Shown here piece by piece: positions 9,222 through 20,200 of a stretch of DNA of 64,000 bases. Position numbers and translations under genes: made by a program. The notes under the pieces were generated by a model, which was not told where the DNA came from, did no database searches, and saw only the letters and a program-made list of their open reading frames with translations. This DNA comes from Spirosomataceae bacterium TFI 002 (GTDB lineage: Bacteria > Bacteroidota > Bacteroidia > Cytophagales > Spirosomataceae), in NCBI GenBank assembly GCA_900230115.1, contig LT907983.1:5068774-5132773 (forward strand), in the 5' to 3' direction. Numbering within the stretch: position 1 is the stretch's first letter; each line of letters starts with the position of its first letter.

Positions 9222-12200
9222 ATGAAAAAAGCACTGTTATTTCTATTTAGCTTCTCACTATCTATAATAGTTTCTGCACAAGTAACATGGGATGGGGGTG
9301 GAGATGGAAGTACGTGGGAAGACCCGCTCAATTGGAGCAGCGATGCTCTACCCTCCAATAGTGACAAGGTCTTTATTTCTAATGCATCCGTAAGCATAAA
9401 TTCAGTTGATACTATTGCTGAATTGAAATTGGAACTAGGTCAATTTATGATTTCAAATGGTGCAACATTAAGGGTGCTGACAGCTCCGTTGTCATCAGGA
9501 TTTACCGATGCCTTTAAGCTTGTAAATGGGGCACTTGTCAATAATGGTACTTTGTTTATTCGTTCTTCTGGTGCTACAAATGGACTTGTTTTAAATAACT
9601 CTCTCTGTCAAAATAAAAACGGTGCGATTATAGATGTTTTCAGTGCTAAAGATACCAGTGTCGTAATTGACCCAACTTCCAAATTCAACAACTTTAACAA
9701 TTCGACCTTAAAGATGAACGGGGCAAATGATGCTGCTTTGGTTAACTTTAAAACTTTCCAGAATCAAGGAAGCGTCGTTATAACCAATGCCTTTAATGGC
9801 ATAGTAAACAAGGATTCAATTCTGAACCAAGGAAGTATAACCATGTATGGTATAACTGGCTCTCATGGAGTAAAGAATGAATATTTCTTTCAAAATAATG
9901 GTACAATAGCTGTTTACGACAGTGACGAAAAGGGTTTAGTTAATGATCACATATTTGTTAATGGTTCAGCAGGGGTAATAGAAATAGATACCTCTAATGT
10001 GGGTTTGCTAAATACGTCTAATTTTAAGAACGATGGTGAAATATACCTTACCATGACTCAAACCGCTCTTTTAAATGAAAATGCCCTTGAAGAATTCATA
10101 AACAATGGGCTCATAGATATCTTCCTTACCAGTTTAGGTATTAAAAATGAAGGAGTTACAGATTCCAGTTACTTTACTTCTGGGCCAGGTGCCGAAATAT
10201 TTCTAAATACTACAGAGTTCGCAGTTGGGCCCATTGGCATATTGAATACAGGGAAAGCTAGTTTCACAACAGATGGTGAAATTAGCTTAAAAAGGACCGA
10301 ACCCTATACAGTTCATAACATTGGAGGAGTTTTTAACAATAAAGCAACCATGGTTTTGGACTCTGCTTACAAAGAGGCTATTTATGTTCAATCCGGTGTT
10401 TTTAATAACCTTTCTGGGGGTATAATTCACATACCATATTCTTTTGCACCGCAATATGGCATGGTAAGAAACAGTAGTGCATTCAATAATTTTGGTGAGT
10501 TATCCATAAATTACCCTGACCTCAATAGTATTCAAAAACCAATGATATATAATAGCTCCAACTACCTTAATACTGGCAGTATTCTACTCAAAGGTTTTAA
10601 CAAAGGCAATGGTATAGAGAATAACGGAACATTGACAAATGATGGCACAGTAAGTATGGAAAGTGTTGCAGCATTTGGTTTGAAAAACCTTGGTACTTTT
10701 AGCAATGATGATAATGGTATCTTTACGATAGATACAGTACAGGGTTTTGCAGGTCTTAACGCTATTTTCAGTAACCATACCTTTAATAATAGTGGAAAGA
10801 TACATATCAGTAATAGCAGCAATGTTGCGATCAACTTTGATAACTCTTTAGCCGATGCCATAAATAGCGGGGAAATTAAAATTGATACGACAGCAGAAAC
10901 TGCAATTTCCTTGCAAGGTGCTGGAAAGAAGCTTATTAACCAAGCTGGTGGGAGAATTATTATTGATAGCACAGGATCTTCATTTGATGCGTTTGGAATC
11001 AATTTACTTGCTGGTACCATTTTTATAAATCAAGGTTTTTTCCAAACCTCTAGGACAAAATCGAGCGGCATAAATATTACCTCAGCGAGTATCACAAATG
11101 AAGATAGCCTGATAGTGAAATCGGCCTATTCATATGATGCTTTATATCTTGATAACTCCACTTTTGAGAACAAACTGGGAGCTTATCTTGGTTTGGAAGG
11201 AACAGGAGCAAATGCTCTAAGATTACTGAACGTTCCTGTTGCAAGTTCTTTTACCAATGCTGGCGAAATTGAAGTGATTGACGCAAATGCAATCGGTATC
11301 AAAGTATTAGGTACTTTCAATTCATTAGCCAATAGCATGGTTAGGTTTACAAATAACACTCGAAACACAAGTTCGCTTTTTGAAGCTAGTGCGATTAATT
11401 ACAATGGAAACATGCAGAGTTCCAATTCAAAAAAATGTGTCAATTTTACGGGTGCATCTTTTATTGCGGGATTTTTAGACTTACGCGGTTGTTCCGAAAG
11501 CTCTATTTTTATGAGCACCGGTGATAACCAACATGCTGGAAGGATTTTGAGCGGAGCTATTTCATTGATTGGAAACAATAAAGGTATCCTGGAATTCTAT
11601 TCTCCAAGTTTACTGTCAATCTCAGGAACAAATGTGATGATCAATACAGGAATAATAATAGATCATAATGATGCCTTAAGAAATGTGCGTTTTAATGACG
11701 GTGGAGCACTAGGATTCCCTATTTGGAACCAAGGCTTATTTGTTAGCCCGTTTTATGGAACACTTTCCAGTGGGGTTAAAGAAACTCTAAATCTAAACTT
11801 CACTGATTCAGGTACTTTGCCAATTACGACCGATTGGTATACGGATAGAGCCAAAACTCAGGTGGCAGGAACATGGGAGCAAAATTTGCATGAATTTACG
11901 CCAAATGCTCTTGCCAATGCTGCAGATAGCCTGTACTTTGAAGCTAACCTGTCTGGGGTTAGTCCAATTGTGTTGAGCATTCCTCATTTAAAGCCAGTTG
12001 CTTGTCCCTATCCTAAAATTACGAAAATATTCAGGGCGAATAGCAACTACATTTGGAATAAACATACCACTTGGCGTGGCAACCGTGCTCCAGACTTATG
12101 TCAAGAAGTATTGATTAGCGGTAATGAAGCTACCACTGTAGAAAGTGGTTTCAAAGCTAAAGTCAATTTCATAAACTACACACCGAATTCAGGTGCTGGG

Positions 12201-12260
12201 CGATATTTTGAAATTCAAGCGGGAGCAGTAATGGAAATCAATGCTTTGCCGTATGAGTAG
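9222..12260 (+). CDS. Large secreted beta-solenoid surface protein
   Basis: The 1012-residue protein starts with a clear Sec signal peptide (about 1-19). The mature N-terminus reads TWDGGGDGSTWEDPLNW...DKVFISN, a pattern seen at the start of Bacteroidota surface repeat proteins. The central 800 residues are made of irregular repeats of about 25-30 residues with (F/L)-x-N-x-G-x-I/L-x-I and N-N-G/N-S-G turns, as in filamentous haemagglutinin-like or right-handed beta-solenoid proteins. A second W-N-x-x-x-T-W-x-G-N-x-x-P...V-L-I-S-G unit lies near residue 945. It does not carry the C-terminal domain shared by four other proteins here. Adhesion or matrix function is inferred. It appears to be transcribed alone. 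Confidence 0.85.
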   Translation: MKKALLFLFSFSLSIIVSAQVTWDGGGDGSTWEDPLNWSSDALPSNSDKVFISNASVSINSVDTIAELKLELGQFMISNGATLRVLTAPLSSGFTDAFKLVNGALVNNGTLFIRSSGATNGLVLNNSLCQNKNGAIIDVFSAKDTSVVIDPTSKFNNFNNSTLKMNGANDAALVNFKTFQNQGSVVITNAFNGIVNKDSILNQGSITMYGITGSHGVKNEYFFQNNGTIAVYDSDEKGLVNDHIFVNGSAGVIEIDTSNVGLLNTSNFKNDGEIYLTMTQTALLNENALEEFINNGLIDIFLTSLGIKNEGVTDSSYFTSGPGAEIFLNTTEFAVGPIGILNTGKASFTTDGEISLKRTEPYTVHNIGGVFNNKATMVLDSAYKEAIYVQSGVFNNLSGGIIHIPYSFAPQYGMVRNSSAFNNFGELSINYPDLNSIQKPMIYNSSNYLNTGSILLKGFNKGNGIENNGTLTNDGTVSMESVAAFGLKNLGTFSNDDNGIFTIDTVQGFAGLNAIFSNHTFNNSGKIHISNSSNVAINFDNSLADAINSGEIKIDTTAETAISLQGAGKKLINQAGGRIIIDSTGSSFDAFGINLLAGTIFINQGFFQTSRTKSSGINITSASITNEDSLIVKSAYSYDALYLDNSTFENKLGAYLGLEGTGANALRLLNVPVASSFTNAGEIEVIDANAIGIKVLGTFNSLANSMVRFTNNTRNTSSLFEASAINYNGNMQSSNSKKCVNFTGASFIAGFLDLRGCSESSIFMSTGDNQHAGRILSGAISLIGNNKGILEFYSPSLLSISGTNVMINTGIIIDHNDALRNVRFNDGGALGFPIWNQGLFVSPFYGTLSSGVKETLNLNFTDSGTLPITTDWYTDRAKTQVAGTWEQNLHEFTPNALANAADSLYFEANLSGVSPIVLSIPHLKPVACPYPKITKIFRANSNYIWNKHTTWRGNRAPDLCQEVLISGNEATTVESGFKAKVNFINYTPNSGAGRYFEIQAGAVMEINALPYE

Positions 12261-12532
12261 GGGGGCAATTAAATGATCATAAAACTCTTAAAAAGAGAGC
12301 TTTGTCCATTTAATAAAAAACATATTTCTATTAAAATATATTCATAGGAGCTGATTTAAATTTACTTATTTTTATAAGATTTTAATAGTGCTTTCTTCTG
12401 AGTAAAAAGGGTTTACGATGTCTTTCTAAATTAAAAGTGAGCCGTATAATTCCAATAATTTCACTACGGTTTCCAAATTCACAACTTCTTTTATTAAAGT
12501 TTCAAATTGCTCACAAGTTAAATTTTTATAGC

Positions 12533-13492
12533 ATGAAAAAGGTTTTGAAAGTTTTAGGTCTCATTGTGTTAGCCATAATAGTAATTGGAGGGGGAATCTT
12601 ACTATATATCAGTTCTCAAGATATACCTAGTTATGAGGTTCAAAAAATAGATTATCAACTGGATTCCTCACCAGAGGCAATTAAAAGAGGTGAAAAACTC
12701 GCACTCATGTTGTGTGTTAATTGTCACTTAAACACAGACACAAGGCAGCTAACAGGCAAAAGAATGCTAGATGCACCAGCTGAATTCGGTGAAATTTACT
12801 CTCAGAATATAACGCAAGACAAAACATACGGTATAGGAGATTGGACAGATGGAGAAATTTTATATTTACTCAGAACAGGTATTAAGAGAAATGGACAATA
12901 CAGTCCTCCCTATATGGCTAAATTGCCAAGTATGGCGGACGAGGACATAAATGCCATTATTGCCTTTTTAAGGTCTGACAATCCAATGGTTGCTTCAGCT
13001 TCAGTTCCCGATACTGCTGCTAGGCCTGCAATTTTAACTAAAATTTTGAGTCGTGTCGCATTTAAACCCTTTCCAATGCCCACTAAGGAAATTAGCTTAC
13101 CAGATTCCAATCAGAGCTTACTTTTGGGCAAATACTTGGTACATAATTTAGATTGTTTTTCCTGTCATTCTGCCGATTTTACGACCAATAATTTCCTAAA
13201 TCCTGAAAAAAGTAAGGGCTACATGGGTGGAGGAAATAAACCTTTAGATATGAAAGGGAGAGTGAAGTTAACCTCCAACCTAACGCCAGATAAAGAAACG
13301 GGTATTGGGAATTGGAGTAAAGATGATTTTATTCAATCCGTTAAATATGGTCTAGTAAAAGGTGATCAAGCTTTGTCGTATCCAATGATTCCTTATACCC
13401 AACTCACTGACCACGAAGCTGGAGCCATTTATGATTATTTAATGACAGTTCCACCAATTAAGAACAAGATTGTGAGGTCGGTTTATAACTAA
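12533..13492 (+). CDS. Membrane-anchored diheme cytochrome c
   Basis: Using the ATG that gives MKKVLKVLGLIVLAIIVIGG, the 319-residue protein has one N-terminal membrane anchor (about 3-27) and two cytochrome c domains, each with a CXXCH heme site: C61-V-N-C64-H65 and C208-F-S-C211-H212. This matches the family of periplasmic diheme electron carriers or dehydrogenase subunits. An in-frame GTG 96 bp upstream would add 32 residues that do not look like a signal. It lies between the surface protein and miaE; no partner dehydrogenase is adjacent, so the electron donor is unknown. Confidence 0.88.
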   Translation: MKKVLKVLGLIVLAIIVIGGGILLYISSQDIPSYEVQKIDYQLDSSPEAIKRGEKLALMLCVNCHLNTDTRQLTGKRMLDAPAEFGEIYSQNITQDKTYGIGDWTDGEILYLLRTGIKRNGQYSPPYMAKLPSMADEDINAIIAFLRSDNPMVASASVPDTAARPAILTKILSRVAFKPFPMPTKEISLPDSNQSLLLGKYLVHNLDCFSCHSADFTTNNFLNPEKSKGYMGGGNKPLDMKGRVKLTSNLTPDKETGIGNWSKDDFIQSVKYGLVKGDQALSYPMIPYTQLTDHEAGAIYDYLMTVPPIKNKIVRSVYN

Positions 13493-13597
13493 TTTGAAAA
13501 AGACGATATAGTTTAATTAAAATATAACTTTCTAGTTTTGGTAGGATTGCAATAGTTCTATTGACTTTTGAAAGAGCTGTGCACTATTGAGAAGAAA

Positions 13598-13699
13598 ATG
13601 CAGAAATATGAAGTCCATTCAGTTACAAATCTCTTATTTTGCTACTGCAATGGTTCAGGGCATAAATGCGAAGCCATTCATTATTTCCATTATAAATAA
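13598..13699 (+). CDS. Possible 33-residue Cys/His-rich small protein
   Basis: A short open frame begins at ATG and ends 8 bp before the miaE ATG. The peptide has a C-Y-C pair near residues 15-17, then G-H-K-C, A-I-H and Y-F-H-Y-K, giving three cysteines and several histidines in 20 residues, which could bind a metal. There is an in-frame stop upstream, so it is not part of a longer gene. No family was recognised; it may be chance, but the composition and tight spacing to miaE make it worth listing. Confidence 0.3.
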   Translation: MQKYEVHSVTNLLFCYCNGSGHKCEAIHYFHYK

Positions 13700-13707
13700 T
13701 TAATTGA

Positions 13708-14301
13708 ATGTCTGTATTACGCTTACAATTGCCCACTGACCCACGATGGGTAAATATTGTTGAGGAAAAAATTGAAGATATCCTTTCAGACCATGCGTGG
13801 TGTGAGCAAAAAGCCGCTACAAATGCAATGACATTAGTGATTCATAATTTTGAATATCCAGACTTAGTTTCTGACTTGCTTGCACTTGCCAAAGAAGAGG
13901 TTGAGCACTTTCAAATGGTGCATGATATTATCCTAAAGAGAGGACTAAAGCTTGGTAAAGAGCGAAAAGACCACTATGTAGGTGAATTAGCACAATATAT
14001 GAAAAGAAACATCAATGGCACCCGTGTTTCTGGCTTGGTGGAAAGGTTGCTTTTCTCAGCAATGATAGAAGCACGTAGTTGTGAGCGTTTCAAGGTGCTT
14101 TCTGAAAACATAAAGGACCAAGAGTTATCTAAGTTTTACAGGGAATTAATGGAAAGCGAAGCAGGCCATTATACCACATTTATTACTTACGCACGCAAAT
14201 ATGGTCAAGGTATTGACGTGGAAAAAAGATGGAGAGAATGGTTGGCTTTTGAGTCAGAGATTATTGCGAATTATGGCAAATCAGAGTCTATTCACGGGTA
14301 A
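13708..14301 (+). CDS. miaE: tRNA-(ms2io6A)-hydroxylase
   Basis: The 197-residue protein matches MiaE, a ferritin-like di-iron enzyme that hydroxylates the isopentenyl group of 2-methylthio-N6-isopentenyladenosine at position 37 of tRNA. Helical segments carry the expected glutamate and E-x-x-H ligands: the W-C-E-Q-K-A helix, KEEVEHFQMVH, EARSCERF and ESEAGHYTTF. Length and motifs agree with the family. The enzyme acts in the cytoplasm on tRNAs already modified by MiaA and MiaB, which are not in this window. It is convergent with the L,D-transpeptidase gene, 8 bp apart. Confidence 0.9.
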   Translation: MSVLRLQLPTDPRWVNIVEEKIEDILSDHAWCEQKAATNAMTLVIHNFEYPDLVSDLLALAKEEVEHFQMVHDIILKRGLKLGKERKDHYVGELAQYMKRNINGTRVSGLVERLLFSAMIEARSCERFKVLSENIKDQELSKFYRELMESEAGHYTTFITYARKYGQGIDVEKRWREWLAFESEIIANYGKSESIHG

Positions 14302-14309
14302 TGGAATCT

Positions 14310-15926
14310 TTAATTCTCCCCAAAAATATCTTTTGAAAGCTTTTTGTCAAGACCATAAATGTCTTTTCTAAAATTCAATTGACCAGTGTTGTCAACCCAA
14401 GAAGTAAAATATGCGATGTACACAGGTACTGTTGGCTTTATATTTACTTGGGTTTCCTTTGTGGTGGCTAGTATTTTATCAACTCTGTCCTCCGACCATT
14501 CTGGATAATTACGTAACATAATCATTGCCAATTTCTTAGGGTCTTTCACCCTGATGCATCCATGACTGAATGCCCTTGTATTTGACTCAAAAAGACTTTT
14601 AGAAGGTGTGTCATGAAGGTAAATAGAATACTGATTTGGAAACAAAAACTTGATTTTTCCTAAAGCATTATTCCTACCAGGTTTTTGGCGATAGTAACCA
14701 TTCACAACTTCCATGTTGTTACGAGAAAGGTAATTTGGATCTCTTCTTATTTTTGGCAAAATCTCATTTTGAACGATACTATTTGGGATTCCCCAATATG
14801 GGTTGAAAACAACTTGAGAGATATTACCCTTGAAAATACTCGTTTTGTGCACCTCTTTACCAACTACGACATTGGTTTCCCATACAAGTTTGTGATCTTC
14901 AAAAACGTGGAGTTTAAACTCAGGGATATTAACCAAAAGATAGTTGCTATCTAATTCTGCTGGAACCCATCTTAACCGCTCTAGGTTTATCATCATTTGG
15001 CGGATATGCTCCGCTACAGGCTTATTCAACTCGTTCAAGGTATTTTTATCTAGCTTACCATTTGCCACAAGTCCCATTCTTTCCTGAAAATGCTTTATTG
15101 CTACCAATAAGCCTTCATCTACAATAGCAGAATTGTCATTTGTAGCAAGGTCATTTACCAATACCAAGAACTTTTTCAAAGGTTGAATTTCAGGAATAGA
15201 GTCTCCAACCGTAAGCGATTCTTTTAAATTATCTATAGTAGGGAACCCTCCGCTTTTCTGAATGCCTCTGTACTGCTTTAACTTTGCTTTTAAGGCTGTA
15301 TAGTACCTATTTACGGGCTCTTGATGTTCAATATCCTTTGAATTCGTTACCAAGGAATCTAGCAATACTTGATAATTTTTCTTCTTTCGAGGAATAAACC
15401 ACTCAAGATCAAAAGGATCTTGGTCAATGCCGCCATAAGCTTTCTGAGAATACAAGAAAAAGGTACTCGTCAGTAAAAGTTCTAGTTGCTCTGAGGAGTT
15501 CTTATCTTTAATAAATGCTTTAGGGCTTTTTTGAGCGGCTAGCAGTAAGCTGTCCAACAGAGTATTATGAAGGCTCTGGTCGTCAAATTCGTATTCATAA
15601 CTATTCAGTTGTGCCAAAAATATGTCAACGGAGCTTTGTAACTCTTTGGAATTAAGCCAAGCAAACTGGTAATTTCTTCTTTCGTAAAATTGACTTACTT
15701 GTACACTTGCAGAATCTGGTATTTGGTTAGCAACTAAAAAGTCACCTACAGATGCACTGTCCAAAAATTTGTCAGTAAAGTTCTCGTCGCTATAAACAGT
15801 GGAGTCAGGTAAAATCCCAATCTCTTTTTTGGCTTTGTGGCTATTACAACCTGTAATTGACCAAGAAACTACAGCAATAAAGCTGAACAGTATGACTGAT
15901 TTTACAGCCGATCTTTTATGCTCCAT
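14310..15926 (-). CDS. L,D-transpeptidase lipoprotein (YcbB/LdtD-like)
   Basis: The 538-residue protein has a lipoprotein-type signal (WSITGC, cysteine at about 27). A putative peptidoglycan-binding segment near 280-300 ([18 protein letters not shown]...[13 protein letters not shown]) is followed by a YkuD catalytic domain. The active site is S-H-G-C-I-R, with His455 and catalytic Cys457. Such enzymes make 3-3 crosslinks in peptidoglycan or attach proteins to it, in the periplasm. It overlaps the upstream YkuD_2-type gene by 11 bp, so the two are co-transcribed and probably work on the same wall. Confidence 0.9.
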   Translation of the reverse strand: MEHKRSAVKSVILFSFIAVVSWSITGCNSHKAKKEIGILPDSTVYSDENFTDKFLDSASVGDFLVANQIPDSASVQVSQFYERRNYQFAWLNSKELQSSVDIFLAQLNSYEYEFDDQSLHNTLLDSLLLAAQKSPKAFIKDKNSSEQLELLLTSTFFLYSQKAYGGIDQDPFDLEWFIPRKKKNYQVLLDSLVTNSKDIEHQEPVNRYYTALKAKLKQYRGIQKSGGFPTIDNLKESLTVGDSIPEIQPLKKFLVLVNDLATNDNSAIVDEGLLVAIKHFQERMGLVANGKLDKNTLNELNKPVAEHIRQMMINLERLRWVPAELDSNYLLVNIPEFKLHVFEDHKLVWETNVVVGKEVHKTSIFKGNISQVVFNPYWGIPNSIVQNEILPKIRRDPNYLSRNNMEVVNGYYRQKPGRNNALGKIKFLFPNQYSIYLHDTPSKSLFESNTRAFSHGCIRVKDPKKLAMIMLRNYPEWSEDRVDKILATTKETQVNIKPTVPVYIAYFTSWVDNTGQLNFRKDIYGLDKKLSKDIFGEN

Positions 15927-16548
15927 GAATGTAGAGAAGACTTCCGTTTGCTAAGATAGGGACAACTTGAGGTATGATTTCGTTTGGTAAAGCAGGGCAA
16001 CCATAGCTTCGTCCTAGTCTGCCATGTTGTTTTATAAATGACTCACTCACGTAGGAAGCCCCATGAATGATGATTTCTCTACGTCTGGCGTTGTCGTTTA
16101 TACTTTTTTCTAATCCATGTAGAAGCAATGCTGCACCATGTTTTGGACTTACTATTTCACTACCAACCTGATAAAACCCTAAACTACTTTGGTGTGATTC
16201 CATGATATTCGAAAATTTACTTGCCATGTTGTCACCTGAGTTTTTGCCATGAGCAACCCAAGTATTAAACAGTAGTTCTTTCTTTTCTACATCGATAACA
16301 AAAAATCGCTTTTCAGTAGACGGAAGTGAGAAGTCTACAATGGTTAAAATTGCTTTTTCGGGAGCAAACTTGTCAAAGCCTTTCATAGCTTGATCAAAAA
16401 CTTCATGATTAATTACGCCTTCTAAATCGCAAGCCTGATAAAGAGAGATTTCTGCTGGTGTTTCTACAATTACTTTAGGCTCACTTATGGGAGATAAAAT
16501 ATAGAATAAGCTTAAGAAAAATGGCAGGGTATTAAAAACGAAGGACAT
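15916..16548 (-). CDS. YkuD_2-family murein L,D-transpeptidase
   Basis: The 210-residue protein has a signal peptide (about 1-20) and the YkuD_2 signature: a conserved [10 protein letters not shown] segment, a G-F-Y-x-V-G turn, H162-G-A-S-Y and R-S-Y-G-C, with probable catalytic Cys184 and His162. It is the first gene of a two-gene operon; its stop overlaps the start of the larger L,D-transpeptidase. It probably acts in the periplasm on tetrapeptide stems. Its exact reaction (crosslinking, carboxypeptidase or protein anchoring) cannot be told from sequence. Confidence 0.87.
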   Translation of the reverse strand: MSFVFNTLPFFLSLFYILSPISEPKVIVETPAEISLYQACDLEGVINHEVFDQAMKGFDKFAPEKAILTIVDFSLPSTEKRFFVIDVEKKELLFNTWVAHGKNSGDNMASKFSNIMESHQSSLGFYQVGSEIVSPKHGAALLLHGLEKSINDNARRREIIIHGASYVSESFIKQHGRLGRSYGCPALPNEIIPQVVPILANGSLLYIHGA

Positions 16549-17278
16549 AAAATTAGTGTAAATGTGTTATCAATAGGTGGTTTAATAACACGCTGATAAC
16601 CAAAAACATTGCTCATTAGCTTTGTTTTTTTTTGACAATCTATTAAAGCTTGAAATCAAATTAGAGAGTACGTAAAATCAGCCGATTTAAAACTAAATGG
16701 TTGCCACAATCCTAATTAAGAATGTAATACTTTTTTAAAGTGTCTAAATTTTAACTACAAAAGGTAAATGAAAAGTATGTTAAATTTTAGAACAATTTAA
16801 ACCCAAAAGGACACATTTTCTTAACATTTAGAAAGAACTTAACAGGAGTTTACGCTATTTATAATAGCATTGAAGTTTACCTTTTTGAACATTAGTATTT
16901 AAATATTGTATGTATCAATCTTTGAAGCCATTGTTCAAAAGGTTATTTTTAGTAAAACATCAACAAATGTTATTTAACAGTTATAGATCGAAATAAAGTA
17001 ATTACAAGCGAACGATTGCCGTAATAAAGTGGTATGTGATAGATGCTACTAGATTATTTCAATTTAACAAGCAGTAATCTCGTAATGGATTTAGTAGCAT
17101 TGGCTCATATTAAATAGTTAAACTCAAAGAACTGGATTGATATGGTAACTCTAATTTCAGTTTAATTAAATAAGCTTGTTTTCCATTTCTATTAAACGAT
17201 AATTACTTAAAGCAACAATGAACTAGAAAAAATGACTTTTGAACCTAATTTGAAATTTACACTTAAACTTACAAACTT
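16549..17278. other. 730-bp intergenic region upstream of susC
   Basis: This stretch is very AT-rich and has no open frame that looks like a gene on either strand. It must hold the divergent promoters for the L,D-transpeptidase operon and for susC. No tRNA fold, strong hairpin or convincing TAnnTTTG element could be fixed by eye. Its length suggests a long 5' leader or several regulator sites before susC. Confidence 0.5.
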
Positions 17279-20200
17279 ATGACTTTAAAATTATTCAAAA
17301 AAAGCATGTATCTGGCATTGCTAATGGTAGCCATTAGCTTTTCAGGTGCAATTGCTCAAAAAGCTGTACAAGGCACTATACTTGACGAAACCGGTATTGG
17401 TTTACCAGGGGCTTCAGTTATGGTAAAAGGAACTAACAATGGATCATCTACAGACATGGATGGCAAATTTTCATTGACAGTTAATTCCAATGCCACAGCA
17501 CTACTCATCTCTTTTATTGGATACGAAACTCAAGAAGTTCTTATTAAAGATAACCTTGTTGTTACTATGGTACCTGATGCTGGAGTACTCGACGAAGTAA
17601 TAGTGGTTGGATATGGTACACAGAAAAAGAGTGACTTAATTAGTGCAGTTACAAAGGCAGACTTGGCAAAAGCTGTTGTAACTCCAACATCTGACGTAAC
17701 AGAAATGTTAAGAGGTAGAATTTCGGGACTTAGAGTTGATGTAGGCGGTGGAAGCTTACGTCCTGGTGGTTCTTCTGAAATATTGTTTCGTGGTCGCGGT
17801 TCTATCGAAGGAAACGTTAGCGGAATTTATGTCGTAGATGGCGTAGTACGATCTGGTGGAATTGAAGATATCAATCCCGACGATATAGAATCAATTGAAT
17901 TCTTAAAGGATGCTTCTGCACAAGCGATTTATGGTTCTAGAGCAGTAAATGGAGTTGTTTTAATCACAACCAAAAGAGGTAAAACTAATAAGGTTAGTGT
18001 AAACTACCATGGTTATGTAACAACGAAGTCTATCGAAAGAAACTTTGATGTATATAATGGTCAAGAATTTGCTCAGTTACGAAGAGAAGCTTTCAGAGCT
18101 AATAATGCAACGGACCAATACTCGAATGAGGAGGACGTATTTTCTGCAGTAGAATTACAAAATATAGCGAACAATAGTTTTGTTGACTGGGAAGAAGAAT
18201 TATTAAGAAAAGGTGTAATCAATAGCCAGTCTATAGGAATTATGGGAGGTACAGAGTTGTCACAGGTATATGCTAGTTTAAACTATTATAAAGAGCAAGG
18301 AATTATACCTACCTCTGGTTACACGAGAAAAAACCTTCGTATTAATGTTGATCAAAAAATCAGTAACAGGTTATCTGCAACTTTCAACTTCAACTTGTTG
18401 GATGATGACACTCAAAGGGCTGCTAATATTGATGTAATTACTACATCACCATTAGGAAGTGCATACAACCCAGATGGTACCATTACCCGCTTTCCAAGTG
18501 GTGAGGAGCTTTCTGCGACTAATCCATTATGGAACCTTCGCGAGCAAACAAATGACGAAAAAGGGAATGATTTTGTCATGACAGTTATTCCGAAATGGCA
18601 AATTACTGATGATTTACAATACCAATTCAAAGGATCTCTAACCCGTAAAAACTCTGAAAGAGGTCAATATCAATCATCATTAAGCTCAGCGGGTAATACA
18701 GATAGAGGTATTGCAAGAATTGACAATCAACTGAGAGAAGCATTCTTAATTGAGAATATCTTGACTTACGATAAGCAATTTAACGAGGATCACGCTTTGA
18801 ATGTAACATTAGTTCAAGCAGCTGATGAAAATAAGTATTCAAGAACCTTGACAGAAGGTAGAGGCTTCCCCAATGAAAGCTTAGGTTATGACGGTATTTC
18901 TAATGCAATAGGCAACGTAACCGTGAATAGAGATAAATCAAAACTAAGAACTGCCTCATTTATGGGTAGAGCACGGTATAATCTATTTGATAAATATTTA
19001 CTTGCTTTTACACTCAGACGCGATGGTGCTTCTGTAAATGCAACAAATTATAAATGGACAAATAACCCAGCTGCGGCTTTGGCTTGGAAAATACAAAATG
19101 AGGAGTTTTTGAGAAATGTAGACGCGATTCAGGAATTGAAACTACGTGTAAGTTATGGTTCATTGGCCAATGCATTAGGCCAGCCTTATACTTCACTCTT
19201 CACTGCGGATGGACAAAACTATATTTTTGACGGACAGACCTCATCAGGTTACTCTCCGTCAGTTGTATTACCTAATGTTAACCTTAGACATGAAACAATT
19301 ACAACCTTCAATGTTGGTTTAGATTTCTCTATTTTAAAGAGACTATTGTCTGGTAGCATTGAGTTTTATGATGCTAGAACAAAGGATCTTTTACTGAGAA
19401 GGGGAGTACCATCTATCACTGGATACAATTATACTTTCTTTAATGCGGGAGAACTGCAAAATAAAGGACTCGAATTGTCTTTGAATGCTAATTTGATCAA
19501 GACTAAAGATTTCCAATGGTCGGTATCTACCAATTGGTCAAATAACAGAAACAAGTTGCTAAACCTCTATAACAATGGCAATGGCGACCCAATCTTAACC
19601 GACGATGCTTTCAACTACTACCTAGGACAGCCTATTGGTGTGATTCAGCAATACCAATTTGATGGAATTTATCAAGTAGGTGATGATTTTGACAATGCAC
19701 CTCAAGCAAATACGGAGTCGACGATTACTCAGACAAACCTAAGACCAGGAGACATCAGAATTAAAGATGTAAACGGAGATGGAAAAATCACTCAAGATGA
19801 TCGCGTATTTACTGACCCTAATCCAGATTGGTTTGGTTCGTTATCGACAAACTTGGCTTACAAAGGATTCGACTTATTTGTTGACTTTTATGCTGTCCAA
19901 GGAGCGACAAAGGTGAATCCTTTTCTTTCGGATTATAACAACGGCGGAACACTACAAGGAAAACTAAATGGTGTGAAAGTTCCATATTACACGCCTGAGA
20001 ATCCATCTACAACTTACCCAAGACCTAGCTTTGATGCTGCACCTCAGTACAACTATACTTTAGCAGTTAAAGATGCTTCTTATGTGAGGTTGAGAACTAT
20101 AAACTTGGGTTACACTTTGCCAGCATCACTTTTCACGAAATTGAAAATTGAGCAAATTAAAGTGTATGCGACTGCAACTAATGTTTTCACTCAAACGGAT

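Noticed and set aside
10562-11020. 152-codon frame antisense to the large surface protein gene
   Set aside because: It lies fully inside a clear gene on the other strand, has low-complexity hydrophobic content without motifs, and reflects the repeat composition of that gene.
12284-12306. Terminator after the large surface protein
   Set aside because: Only a 5-bp stem (CTCTT/AAGAG) without a T-run is visible, too weak to call.
12411-12430. TTTACGATG upstream of the cytochrome gene as a fourth TACACGAT promoter
   Set aside because: It lacks the CA of TACACGAT, has no AAAATC at the right distance and is more than 110 bp from the start codon.
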